A stretch of 43,117 bases of DNA from Candidatus Coatesiibacteriota bacterium (GTDB lineage Bacteria > JAFGND01). Both the position numbers and the translations under genes were made by a program. Location: NCBI GenBank assembly GCA_016927185.1, contig JAFGND010000043.1:1-43117 (forward strand), written 5' to 3'. Under the pieces are notes generated by a model. It searched no databases and had not been told where the DNA came from. It saw nothing but the letters and a program-made list of their open reading frames with translations. Below, piece after piece: positions 1 to 7,920 of the stretch (its first letter is position 1; each line of letters opens with the position of its first letter).

Positions 1-645
1 GTTCCTGCTAAAATTGTAGAGAAGAATTTCGCAAAATGGGCAAATATTTTAAGGGAAATACCTTTCCAATCTAAAAAAGAAGAAGCACTAATGAAGTTCA
101 AGGATGAAGTACTTTTAGAAGAAATAAAAAAACTTGAAAACAATTATGAGATATTATTCTCCAGTATTACTTATAACACTCTGCAGCAATATAAAATAAA
201 ATATATTCTAAGTAGATTAACACAATATATTGAAAGCATTTGGAATTCAAATGAATCAGAAAGTCATATTGAACAAATATTTTTAAATGAAACTATTGAA
301 CATATCTTACCTCAAAAACCTCAAAAGGAAGATGCTGATTTATTTGGTTCAATAGAGGAATGTGATAAATATAAGATAAAACTAGGTAATTTGGCAATCT
401 TGGATCGTAATACTCAGAGCATTATAAAGAATAAACTAATAAAAGAAAAAAGGGAAGCTTATAAGGAATATGCAAAATATCAGCTTACTAAATCAGCTTT
501 AGTAAGATTTGAACCAGTCGGAGTAGATAACTCTAAAATAAGATCATATCAGAAGTTGAAATATTTTGATAAATGGGATAAAGATGCCATAAACAATAGA
601 CAAAAAATGTTATTTGAACTATCTAAGGAAGTCTGGAAACTCTAA
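1..645 (+). CDS. GmrSD/DUF1524-type nuclease domain protein, C-terminal part (5' truncated)
   Basis: The reading frame is open from the first base, so the true start lies left of the window; an in-frame ATG at 91 is internal. The visible part has the DUF1524 (GmrD-like, His-Me finger) pattern: IEHILPQ followed about 35 residues later by KLGNLAILDRNTQS and then a lysine-rich KNKLIKEKREAYKEY. In GmrSD enzymes this C-terminal domain is the nuclease and pairs with an N-terminal DUF262 ParB-like NTPase domain, acting on modified (often glucosylated hydroxymethylcytosine) phage DNA. Whether the DUF262 half exists cannot be seen. Its position next to replication and partition genes fits a defence gene carried by a mobile element. 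The family call is good; the defence role is inference. Confidence 0.72.
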   Translation, partial: VPAKIVEKNFAKWANILREIPFQSKKEEALMKFKDEVLLEEIKKLENNYEILFSSITYNTLQQYKIKYILSRLTQYIESIWNSNESESHIEQIFLNETIEHILPQKPQKEDADLFGSIEECDKYKIKLGNLAILDRNTQSIIKNKLIKEKREAYKEYAKYQLTKSALVRFEPVGVDNSKIRSYQKLKYFDKWDKDAINNRQKMLFELSKEVWKL

Positions 646-660
646 ATCTAATTTTAGATT
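645..660 (+). terminator. Weak stem-loop after the DUF1524 gene
   Basis: A 7 bp inverted repeat AATCTAA/TTAGATT lies on top of the stop codon, followed by pyrimidines but no real T-run. It could be a weak terminator or chance in AT-rich DNA. Confidence 0.25.
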
Positions 661-994
661 CTCCTTCTCCATTCAAATCTTACCTACCCCATCTCCCACT
701 TCCCAATTCCTATATGTTTACAGAATATTATTGAAATAATATTTGAATATTTTAAAAGCTATCTTCTGTGAATTTCAGGAATCTTATAAACTATGCGGAA
801 ATCTTTCAGAAAAATTTTTTTTCTATCCTCATAAATTTTATAATATTTTTCGGCTTTCATAATCAAATGACTATCAAAGAAATACAGAAACCAAATTCTG
901 GAATTAAATTTATGTTAAATTTCTAGTTTTTGAAAAGATCTGTTACTTTAATAAAAAAAGCACTTTTTAAGAACTTAGAATATAGGGGGGATTA
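646..994. other. 349 bp intergenic, AT-rich, no gene seen
   Basis: Very AT-rich stretch between the nuclease gene and the primase gene. I see no credible ORF, tRNA or clear repeat. The promoter and leader of the primase gene presumably lie near its right end, where the ribosome site AGGGGGG stands about 5 bases before the ATG at 995, but I cannot pick convincing -35/-10 boxes. Confidence 0.5.
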
Positions 995-3517
995 ATGGTA
1001 ATAAATAATGACCAGGAGGGATATAACGTAGAATCCGCCATTAAATGGCTGCATTATTTTTTTAGACAGGGAGAAGAATCCCTTGTTGATGAAACACATC
1101 TTCTTGAAATCGCTCTGCAAAGGCAAGAAAATGGGCTTGTAACTGTAAGAAGGAGTCCAAACTGGTGTTTCAGCTCCATGGGATCTGCGGAAGAATTCAT
1201 AAGAGGAATTTCAAGAAAGCACCAGGAAGTCGGTTTTTATTTCGGACCTGCTCTTAGATTTCAGAAACCTCCACAAGGAACTCATGCATCATCTGACAAT
1301 GATGTCTTGGAGACCAACCTAATTTACCTGGATGTCGATGCAAGGGACTTGGACATTGAAAACAGAATTGATTCTGACATTAAAAGCATCCTTGAAAGAC
1401 TTCCTTGTGAGCAGCATCCTCATTTGATGAATTTCACTGGGAATGGTTTTCATTGTTTCTGGGTTCTCAAGGATTTTGTGTCGATACATGAAGCAATGGA
1501 AGTTTCGAGAGCAATTGATCTGTATTTTCAGGATTTACTGGTTTCAATTGAATTGGATTCAATATATTATGTGGATAAATGCATCAGGAATCCCAGCAGA
1601 CTGATGCGCTTGCCAGAAACACTCAACCTCAAGCGGAAGCATGGATTTTTAAAAAAGGGAAGGATTCTCCTTAACAATCAACAAGTTGCATCCTACAGCA
1701 TTGATGATTTCCATCTTTTTGCTGAATATGGCAGAAAGAAGAAAAACAATCAACTTCTACATCCTGCGACAACTCCAGCCGAAAAAGAGCAAATTGGTTC
1801 TTCTAGTACTTTGGGCAAAGCAAACCCAGTCTCAGGAAAACTCACTAGACTCTTCAAGAAAGGTGTTCTTTTCACATTAGAAGAAATGCTCAGTTATCTT
1901 GCAGATCATGCGGATGAATTCAAGAGTTGCTATGAAATCAGCTTAACGGAAAATCAGATGGAATCTATTTGCAGAACCATCCGAAAAAATGCTGAAAGGG
2001 ATTTCAAGAGCATCAATTCAGTCTATCAGAGAAGAAATGCCTATTTAAATGGCAAATGGTATAACATCTCAGATTTCAGGCTGGAAATAATCGCTATTAT
2101 TGACGATCCTCATGAAACATTCAAGGATGTAAAATTCTATGTTGCAAATGTTTGGAAAGACAATCTCATTTTAAAAAGGTGGATTTCAATTTCTCCATCT
2201 GTAAGAGCTTCAAATGACAAGTTCAGGCAATTCATGCTGGAAACCGCTAATTGCAACTGGTCAGGAAGTAAACGAGATCTGGATGACCTTTTCTTTCATG
2301 AAGAAGCGAAAGCAGAAAGAAGTATTTTCAGGATAAGTGATATAGGCATTGCAGGTTATGTTGAAGGCATTGGCTGGGTTACAAAGCAGGGGATCTTGAA
2401 TAAAGGCAATCTAATTCACTGGGATGAAAACAATGTAGCTAATCTGGGGAATCGACAAGGAGTGCTGAAGCCAGAAAGGGAATCCTTTTTAAATCACTTT
2501 CTTGCGGATGTTAATCTAACCGGAAATAAGATAATACCTGTATCTTCTGACAATTTCTCTAATTCAACCTGTCTGGTGCTTGGCTACCTTTGTGCAGCAG
2601 TTAATTCACATCTTATTAAAGACAATGGCCTGTATCTTCCTGTACTTAACCTGTGGGGAGAGGAAGAGAATGCTTATTCTTTTCTGAAGAGTGTTTATGG
2701 CATGCTGGGACTTGATTTTGAAGGAATTACTGAAGCCGCACTTGGGATTAGAAGCACAGACGATCTCAAGAAACTGCTTTTTGGGGTAAACAACATTCCT
2801 GTTTATTTAGACAGCAGGATTTTTATTAAGAACACTCGCTTGAAATCATTCTATGAGAAAATTGTTAATCAAAAGGACTCTCCTCTATTCAGGACTAAGT
2901 CAATCATCTTTTACAACCATTGCTATCATGTAAAAAATGCAGGAAATACTTTATTGTTAAAAGTTCCCGCATCTGGAATTGAATGCCCAAATATGCTTAG
3001 GTGCTACATAGAATCTTATCCAGAAGCGATATCAATAAATGAAATAAGTGGCATTCTTCGTCGCCTTGATGTTAAATTGAATAATCCCAGAGCATTAGCG
3101 TTGTGGGGATTCTTTCATATGCTTCAAACTGGCATTCTAAAGGCATCTGGAACTAACTTTAACAGACTGGAAAGTATCAATAAAGAACTGTCTTCAACAG
3201 ATGAAAGCAAGGATCTTCTAGACAGTTTTCTTTCAGTTTTCGTTCGCCATGTTGAAAAACTCAAAAGAGAAGAGGGCTATTTATATAAGAATAAATACTA
3301 TATAAGACCGAAACATTGTTTTTCAAGGCTTTGTCAGGTTGCGGATGAATATGAGAGAGCAGTTCTGAAGAAGCTAAGTCCTGTTCAAATCAGCAAATTA
3401 CTGAAGTATTACTATGGGGAATTCGTTGAAAACACGCCCAGAAAGATATCAGGGAAGGATTCGGCAAGATACATCATCATAAATTTCGAGAACAAAAAGA
3501 ATCACCGAAATAGTTAA
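995..3517 (+). CDS. AEP-type primase fused to a degenerate DUF927/helicase-like domain
   Basis: 840 residues. The N-terminal third looks like an archaeo-eukaryotic-type (RepB/PrimPol-like) primase: YLDVDA (113-115, the DxD metal site), FTGNGFH (147-153, the GxH motif) and a basic RNPSRLMRLPETLN (198-211). Such enzymes make primers for plasmid or phage replication. Residues about 490-640 resemble the DUF927/superfamily 3-like ATPase: LGYLCAAV, then LNLWGEEENAYSF (551-563) where a Walker A GxxGxGKT would be expected, then IPVYLDSR (601-608) in the Walker B position. The P-loop glycines and the GKT lysine/threonine are absent, so the ATPase is probably inactive. Start chosen from the purine-rich site before ATG 995. 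It is followed closely by two micro-ORFs and the ParB-like gene, probably one operon. Primase assignment is fairly sure; the degenerate helicase assignment is tentative. Confidence 0.7.
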   Translation: MVINNDQEGYNVESAIKWLHYFFRQGEESLVDETHLLEIALQRQENGLVTVRRSPNWCFSSMGSAEEFIRGISRKHQEVGFYFGPALRFQKPPQGTHASSDNDVLETNLIYLDVDARDLDIENRIDSDIKSILERLPCEQHPHLMNFTGNGFHCFWVLKDFVSIHEAMEVSRAIDLYFQDLLVSIELDSIYYVDKCIRNPSRLMRLPETLNLKRKHGFLKKGRILLNNQQVASYSIDDFHLFAEYGRKKKNNQLLHPATTPAEKEQIGSSSTLGKANPVSGKLTRLFKKGVLFTLEEMLSYLADHADEFKSCYEISLTENQMESICRTIRKNAERDFKSINSVYQRRNAYLNGKWYNISDFRLEIIAIIDDPHETFKDVKFYVANVWKDNLILKRWISISPSVRASNDKFRQFMLETANCNWSGSKRDLDDLFFHEEAKAERSIFRISDIGIAGYVEGIGWVTKQGILNKGNLIHWDENNVANLGNRQGVLKPERESFLNHFLADVNLTGNKIIPVSSDNFSNSTCLVLGYLCAAVNSHLIKDNGLYLPVLNLWGEEENAYSFLKSVYGMLGLDFEGITEAALGIRSTDDLKKLLFGVNNIPVYLDSRIFIKNTRLKSFYEKIVNQKDSPLFRTKSIIFYNHCYHVKNAGNTLLLKVPASGIECPNMLRCYIESYPEAISINEISGILRRLDVKLNNPRALALWGFFHMLQTGILKASGTNFNRLESINKELSSTDESKDLLDSFLSVFVRHVEKLKREEGYLYKNKYYIRPKHCFSRLCQVADEYERAVLKKLSPVQISKLLKYYYGEFVENTPRKISGKDSARYIIINFENKKNHRNS

Positions 3518-3531
3518 GAAAGGAGGTTTTA

Positions 3532-3591
3532 ATGGCATTTGATCAGATATATTTTGTTAAAAACATTAACCATAGGAGGTATTTGCTATGA
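3532..3591 (+). CDS. Micro-ORF 1, 19 aa, upstream of parB-like gene
   Basis: A 19-codon frame beginning MAFDQIYF and ending TGA. It has a full AAGGAGG ribosome site 5 bases before its ATG and its stop overlaps the next start as ATGA (3588-3591). It carries the next gene's ribosome site (AGGAGG, 3574-3579) inside its own coding sequence. This layout is typical of a translated leader or coupling peptide. No function can be assigned from the sequence. Confidence 0.45.
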   Translation: MAFDQIYFVKNINHRRYLL

Positions 3592-3671
3592 ATAGCAAAA
3601 CAAGTAATGAAGATGCTTTGTTTAATTCCAATCCTAAAGGGAAGGAGAAAAAATGGATAATTACGATTTAA
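3588..3671 (+). CDS. Micro-ORF 2, 27 aa, overlapping the parB-like start
   Basis: A 27-codon frame beginning MNSKTSNEDALF, preceded by AGGAGG with 8 bases spacing and coupled to micro-ORF 1 by an ATGA overlap. Its last 19 bases overlap the start of the parB-like gene in another frame, and it contains that gene's ribosome site (AAGGAGA). Lysine-rich near the end. It may only serve translational coupling, or be a genuine small protein. Confidence 0.42.
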   Translation: MNSKTSNEDALFNSNPKGKEKKWIITI

Positions 3672-4894
3672 CTGAATCTGGATTGCTTACTGCAAATTCA
3701 GAAACAAGTGAAAGCAAATCTTCAGAGAAGAGAGCGTTCGCTGACTTGATTTATATTGACAAGGATTTTGACAATCCACCTTTTAAAGTAAATGATAAAT
3801 ACAAAAATACTCAGCGTCCTCTCACAGAAAAAGAATACAATAATCTAAAAGATGGTATTGTGAAAAATGGTTGCCTGGAGCCACTTATAATTGATGAAAG
3901 AACAGAATATCTTGTTGATGGGTATCACAGGGAAAAGATTTGCAGAGAGAATAAAATACCCTATTCAGTGAAAAGGTTGGATTTCAAGGATGAGCAAGAG
4001 ATTCTGTTTTATGTTTTGACTCATCAGGAAGGAAGGCGTAACAATAATGGTATGGAGACTGATCTTAACATGGCAAGAATTTATAATAATTGTAAGATGG
4101 CACCAAATGGTTATAGAGATAAGGAAGAATGTACAGGAGATAATAGAGAATGGGTTGCGAAGCTCTTTAATAGAAGCAAAAGTAGTGTTACAAAATCTGT
4201 TAAGTTGCTAGAAAGTTATGAAATTATTGTGGATGTTTGCGGTAAAGAGATAGCAGATAAGATAACCAGAGGTGAGATATTGCTGAACAGAACGGAAATC
4301 AATGCAATTGCCAGATACAAGAAAGCAGACATTGAAGCCTGTATGAATGAATTGAAGGAAATTTATATCTCTCATAAAAGGAATGGCATCACTGAAATTA
4401 TTTTTAAATATGAAGAAAAATATAGTTCACAGAGAAAAGCTGAAAAACCAAAGAATGAAACTCCTACTGATGTAACATCTGATTCTGCAGTTAGAACTCA
4501 TAAGGCAGAAATTGTAGGAGAGAAGGACAATCTGAAAACTGCTTGTTCAGACAAATTTTCTGAAAGAGTCGATTCAGAAAAAAAGACAAATGAATGTTTT
4601 CATCATGACAAATCTAGCAAGGAAGGGGGAAAATCTAACAAAGCTTCAGATAAACAGAAATGTCACTCAGAAGATGAAGTGATAAGTGATTTGATTAATG
4701 AATCATCTAATCTTGAGATAAGACTAGATTCCTTTTTTCAGAAACTTAATGCTTCAGGATTTGCAGAGAGTTTTAGGGAGATTCAGCAATCTAATCCCAC
4801 TGACTGGATGACCGTTATCAGGAATTTCAGGAAAACACTCAAAATAGACAGCAATAAGAGCATTGAGCAAACTGGAGATGTTAGTAAATTCTAA
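3653..4894 (+). CDS. ParB/Spo0J-like partition protein
   Basis: 413 residues. The N-terminal ParB/Srx-type domain is seen as PLTEKEYNNLKDGIVKNG followed by EPLIID and the motif VDGYHRE (88-94), the usual [VI]DGxHR signature that binds CTP/phosphate in ParB family proteins. A helix-turn-helix segment follows at about 166-187 (EWVAKLFNRSKSSVTKSV). The C-terminal 140 residues are charged, low complexity and probably disordered. ParB proteins bind parS-like sites and help segregate plasmids or chromosomes; no ParA is visible in the window. Ribosome site AAGGAG lies in the preceding micro-ORF. The gene ends at a clear stem-loop. As the closest gene to a long non-coding region, its binding sites may lie there. 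It could instead be a ParB-like transcription regulator. Confidence 0.78.
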   Translation: MDNYDLTESGLLTANSETSESKSSEKRAFADLIYIDKDFDNPPFKVNDKYKNTQRPLTEKEYNNLKDGIVKNGCLEPLIIDERTEYLVDGYHREKICRENKIPYSVKRLDFKDEQEILFYVLTHQEGRRNNNGMETDLNMARIYNNCKMAPNGYRDKEECTGDNREWVAKLFNRSKSSVTKSVKLLESYEIIVDVCGKEIADKITRGEILLNRTEINAIARYKKADIEACMNELKEIYISHKRNGITEIIFKYEEKYSSQRKAEKPKNETPTDVTSDSAVRTHKAEIVGEKDNLKTACSDKFSERVDSEKKTNECFHHDKSSKEGGKSNKASDKQKCHSEDEVISDLINESSNLEIRLDSFFQKLNASGFAESFREIQQSNPTDWMTVIRNFRKTLKIDSNKSIEQTGDVSKF

Positions 4895-4904
4895 ATTGAA
4901 AGAG

Positions 4905-4940
4905 ATGCAGGATAGGATTTTCTTATCCTGCATTATTTGT
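4905..4940 (+). terminator. Stem-loop after parB-like gene
   Basis: Perfect 10 bp stem ATGCAGGATA (4905-4914) / TATCCTGCAT (4924-4933) with a 9-base loop, beginning 10 bases after the stop. Only a weak T-rich tail (TATTTGT) follows, so it may terminate inefficiently or protect the 3' end of the RNA. Confidence 0.6.
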
Positions 4941-5240
4941 CGGATTGAAAGATCTGCTTCAATTCTTGATCTTCTCGTTAGTAAAATTATCAACGGGAAG
5001 ATGCTCATACAATAAGAAATGATAAAAAATGGAATAATAGTACCTATTTTAGCCATTCTTTATTGAATCCTTTTATTTATAAATGATTTACAGGATTATT
5101 CCCCATCTTTTTGTAACAATGTAGTTTTTTTAAGTGCCTTATGACTTGCTTTTGGACAGAGTTTATGAAGGAATTGTGGTCTTTTTTAATCCTTGTCTAA
5201 AATGCCTCCTATTAGCAAATAAGTAAAGAAGAAGAAAGAA

Positions 5241-5263
5241 TCTAGTTCTAGACTAGCACTAGA
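5241..5263. repeat. CTAG-rich imperfect palindrome
   Basis: Inverted arms TCTAGT (5241-5246) and ACTAGA (5258-5263) enclose two further CTAG tetramers, giving four CTAGs in 21 bases; three more lie at 5336, 5354 and 5365. CTAG is usually rare in bacterial genomes, so clustering is notable. Could be a protein-binding array. Confidence 0.45.
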
Positions 5264-5561
5264 AGAAACTAAGTTCATTTTAGAAAATAATAATGATCAT
5301 TGAAAAAATAATGTAAAAAGAACCAACATTGGATTCTAGTGAAATTAATGATCCTAGATAATTACTAGGTAAGGGTAAGGAGATGGACCTGAAATATGTA
5401 TGTGTTGGTTGGTGCGAAGTCTCCGAGTACATCCCTTTAAATTTCGACGATTTACTTCTGGACAGTACAATTCCTCCAGGAAGCATTTTGCTCTTAAATT
5501 TGAGGCTTTCTGGGGTTAATTTAGGCAGGGAGTGATGCATGGGTTGATGGGTTAATGATTA

Positions 5562-5581
5562 GGGGGGGATTGGTGGGTGGG
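5562..5581 (+). other. G-quadruplex motif
   Basis: A run of seven G (5562-5568), then a 6-base spacer, GGG (5575-5577), one T and GGG (5579-5581): a G3N1G3N6G3N1-type arrangement. Further GGG runs stand at 5528, 5541 and 5549. Unusual in this AT-rich sequence. Confidence 0.55.
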
Positions 5582-6008
5582 TCAATGTGTTGGTTGGTAT
5601 GGATTTATGTTGTGGTGGGGAGGTAGGTTGGTTTGTGTGATATGGTTTTTCAGAGATTTTCTTGGATCATGATTTTCTTCTAAGATTATCCATTTCTCTA
5701 AAAGGATCTTTGGACAGGTGTTTTTTGAAAATCATCATTAATCTTCAATTCACATGTCCAGTCTTCCGTTCTATATTTTCTTTAATTATCAGGGAACTAT
5801 TTCAAGCCATTAATCTTAGATAGGTATCAGCAATAATAAATCCAACTAAATCCTTCTGTTAAAATGTTCAGGATTATCTTTTGTACAGGAATCATCTCAT
5901 TATCATTACCATTTAAGGTAGTTAACATAATACCTTTACTTTATTCACTTTATTCCATTACCCATACTTATTAACTCTTACTAGATTCTTTTTCCTTTCC
6001 TTTCCTGG

Positions 6009-6034
6009 TCCTAGTTTATCTTTAGTCCTAGTTT
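6009..6034. repeat. Direct repeat TCCTAGTTT, 17 bp period
   Basis: Two perfect copies of TCCTAGTTT at 6009-6017 and 6026-6034. Both contain CTAG, like the cluster 650 bp upstream. Short, so could be chance. Confidence 0.3.
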
Positions 6035-6100
6035 TCTTTGGAGGTGATTAAAAGCCATCTAAAAGTTTAATAAGATCCAATTGCATTAATCCTGCTATCA

Positions 6101-6142
6101 TTCTTTTTCCTTTCTATCTCTTTTTTCTTTCTTTTCTCTTTC
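6101..6142 (+). other. Polypyrimidine tract
   Basis: 42 bases of C/T with a single A at 6116. It follows a second C/T-rich patch at about 5986-6006. Such tracts occur in origins and in decayed DNA alike. Confidence 0.4.
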
Positions 6143-6422
6143 AAAGCTATTATGTTATATCTAGCTTATTTTATTTTCCTTTATGCTGGTTTTGTTGCAG
6201 GATATTTTAGCTAAACCTTTTAGTCTGTTTTACATTCTGGCTATTGTTTTTCTGATAATGCTAATCTTCCAGTCCCGCTTTTGTTAACATTTGAAAGCTA
6301 GTTTTTCATTAACATCTGGTTCTGGGATGATTTAGAGATGATTATTTATTTTATGTAGTTTTTTTATTTTTTCATTTCTATGTTATTTTATATATGATTC
6401 TAATTTATGGGAGGAGGTGAAG

Positions 6423-6881
6423 ATGGATTTGATTCCAGAAAATTCTTTTAGTGAAGAGGATTATTCTTTTTCGCACAGTGAGAAAATTATTAAAGGTCAG
6501 ATGAAAAGAATAAGTGACGGTTTACCAGCATCCAGAGCTTTCCTAGGTTACAAAAACGTCATTAAAGAAGGGAGGAAAGTCGTTGAGATTGATAAAGATA
6601 GCTCTGAATTTATAGTGACGGTGTTTAGGCTTTATAGTTCGGGTAGCTATTCATTGCGGAAACTAGCTCTGAAACTAAGATCAATGAAGCTGGGTGAAAA
6701 GGGTAAAAGATTCAAAACTAATCCGGTATCTCTGCAGAAGATCATTACCAATTCAGCTTACTGTGGACTTTTGAAAGATTGTAATGGTAGGATATTTAAA
6801 GCAAGTTTTGATGCAATTGTTGATTTAGAAACATTTGAGAAGGCTAATAAATTGTTGATTCGGGAAATCTCTAAAGAATGA
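6423..6881 (+). CDS. Stand-alone serine-recombinase 'recombinase' domain, no catalytic domain
   Basis: 152 residues from ATG 6423, chosen because AGGAGG (6412-6417) sits 5 bases before it; a GTG at 6417 would overlap that site. Residues 35-145 match the Recombinase domain of large serine recombinases: GLPASRAFLGYKNV, VEIDKDSSEFIVTVFRLY, GSYSLRKLALKLR, LQKIITNSAYCGLL, DLETFEKANKLL. The same elements occur in the full-length enzyme at 19120-20685 (YYPSAAPIGYKNV, RLFELYATGEYSITVIREKL, LRNPFYYGDF). The N-terminal resolvase domain with the catalytic serine and the C-terminal zinc ribbon are both missing, and a different 30-residue N-terminus is present. It may be a relic that regained a start, or a DNA-binding regulator or competitor of the full enzyme. 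It cannot catalyse recombination alone. Confidence 0.7.
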   Translation: MDLIPENSFSEEDYSFSHSEKIIKGQMKRISDGLPASRAFLGYKNVIKEGRKVVEIDKDSSEFIVTVFRLYSSGSYSLRKLALKLRSMKLGEKGKRFKTNPVSLQKIITNSAYCGLLKDCNGRIFKASFDAIVDLETFEKANKLLIREISKE

Positions 6882-6960
6882 TCCGGCAGAGATTGGTTCA
6901 TGGATTTGTTGAAAAATGTAGTGATTATGAGGGTAGAGAGATTGGGTGGGTTTAGTGGAA

Positions 6961-6989
6961 AGGAGGCTGATGCGTGTAATCAGTCTCCT
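6961..6989 (+). terminator. Stem-loop after the recombinase-domain gene
   Basis: AGGAGGCTGAT (6961-6971) pairs with ATCAGTCTCCT (6979-6989), 11 bp with one G-T pair and a 7-base loop. No T-run follows. It lies 80 bases after the stop codon and just before the next gene's leader. Confidence 0.5.
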
Positions 6990-7041
6990 AGAAAAAATAA
7001 GAGCTTAAAATGAAAAAAATTAAATATATAAGGAGGTAAAA

Positions 7042-7572
7042 ATGGAAGAATTAATGTTTAAACACGTTCTGAAGAATCCTGTCACTGGTGAAGAGGAGCA
7101 GATTTTAATAATAAATCCCCAGTCTTTTGCAATTCCTGTTTACAGGCTTCAAATGAACGCATTTGATTTGATTTTTTTGCTGGAAAGGAATCCTCGGCTT
7201 GCTTGTTTCTTCATTGAATACTACAAAAAAGTTATGAATTTAAAGTCTGCTGATGTGAGAACCTTAGAGGAGAATTTTGTTGAGGCTGCATTCATTTTTG
7301 AAAGTTTTTTGGAAGAACATAAAGAAATTGTAAAAGCTTCAAGAAAGTATAAACAGTTTAGAGAATTTTTTTACAATATCTTCGATTGCATTAACGATTT
7401 AATTCTTAATCTAGAAACAGCTCAGATGTTCAAAGACAATTTCAGTCTGTGGGTAAAAATGCAAGGTAAAAACCTTGATGACATTGAATCTGATTTAGAT
7501 TGGGCTAAGCTTTTTTTAGAGTTTTACAATTTGTGTGAAATAAAATACTTTCTGCCCATGTTCTATATCTAG
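7042..7572 (+). CDS. Hypothetical protein, 176 aa
   Basis: Not recognised. It has a textbook AAGGAGG site 6 bases before ATG 7042 and ends at a strong stem-loop, so it is very probably expressed. The sequence starts with a beta-like N-terminus (MFKHVLKNPVTGEEEQILIINP) and continues as a mostly helical, aromatic- and acidic-rich protein (many Phe, Leu, Glu), including FLLERNPRLACFFIEYYKKV. No signal peptide or membrane segment. Phage and plasmid elements often carry small conserved proteins of this type, for example tail assembly or regulatory proteins, but nothing here allows a choice. Confidence 0.65.
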   Translation: MEELMFKHVLKNPVTGEEEQILIINPQSFAIPVYRLQMNAFDLIFLLERNPRLACFFIEYYKKVMNLKSADVRTLEENFVEAAFIFESFLEEHKEIVKASRKYKQFREFFYNIFDCINDLILNLETAQMFKDNFSLWVKMQGKNLDDIESDLDWAKLFLEFYNLCEIKYFLPMFYI

Positions 7573-7587
7573 CATTAAAAAATCATA

Positions 7588-7613
7588 AAGGCAGGTTGAA
7601 ACATACCTGCCTT
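7588..7613 (+). terminator. Stem-loop after the 176 aa gene
   Basis: Perfect 9 bp stem AAGGCAGGT / ACCTGCCTT with an 8-base loop, 15 bases after the stop codon. On this strand no T-run follows; read in the other direction it is followed by an AT-rich TATGATTTTTT. Confidence 0.6.
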
Positions 7614-7717
7614 AATGAATGCATTGAAACATTGATGCATGTGAATCTTTGCTAACACCCCCTGTCCATGTTTTGGGTGATGTATGTCGCGAAAAATGTG
7701 AGTGGGAATATTCTGCG

Positions 7718-7920
7718 GGAAATGGATTCAGGGAATAATGGGTCATCGTACTAAATTCTGTGTTGGGTGAATCATTGGTGGATGTTGCATGTGAGATTAT
7801 TTATAAGACCATCTCTTCTTAATCTTCTGAAATTTAATGTGTGGATCTCAGAGGATTAGTGTAGATGAAAGCGGAGATCAACCCAAAAGCTCAGAAAATG
7901 GATTTAGGAAATAATGAATC
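7718..7920. repeat. Diverged 27-base direct repeat pair
   Basis: Copies at 7718-7744 and 7894-7920, 176 bp apart, share AATGGATT, then AGG, AATAATG and TC with five transition differences. Read on the minus strand they would give D-S/P-LFP-K/E-SI, so the similarity may date from an old coding duplication. Confidence 0.35.

Larger units (their letters stand above)
4941..6422. other. 1.5 kb non-coding region, candidate origin/partition/recombination region
   Basis: No convincing gene on either strand. Composition changes sharply along it: a CTAG cluster at 5242-5368, a strongly G-rich, C-poor top strand at about 5526-5645 with a canonical G-quadruplex motif, then AT-rich and C/T-rich DNA (5890-6145) with long polypyrimidine runs on the top strand. 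It lies between the primase/ParB genes and a recombinase-domain gene, so an origin, parS-like or resolution region is plausible, but no standard motif (DnaA boxes, long iterons, known parS) was recognised. Confidence 0.4.

Noticed and set aside
506-515. GATTTGAACC, a 10-base match to the antisense tRNA-Arg T-arm, as a possible second att site
   Set aside because: Lies inside coding sequence, match ends after 10 bases; likely chance.
4754-5056. 100-codon minus-strand frame after and inside the parB-like gene
   Set aside because: Mostly antisense to parB, no ribosome site, hydrophobic head only from AT-rich composition.
5280-5540. 86-codon minus-strand frame in the non-coding region
   Set aside because: No ribosome site before its ATG, and composition follows the G/T-rich strand rather than a protein.
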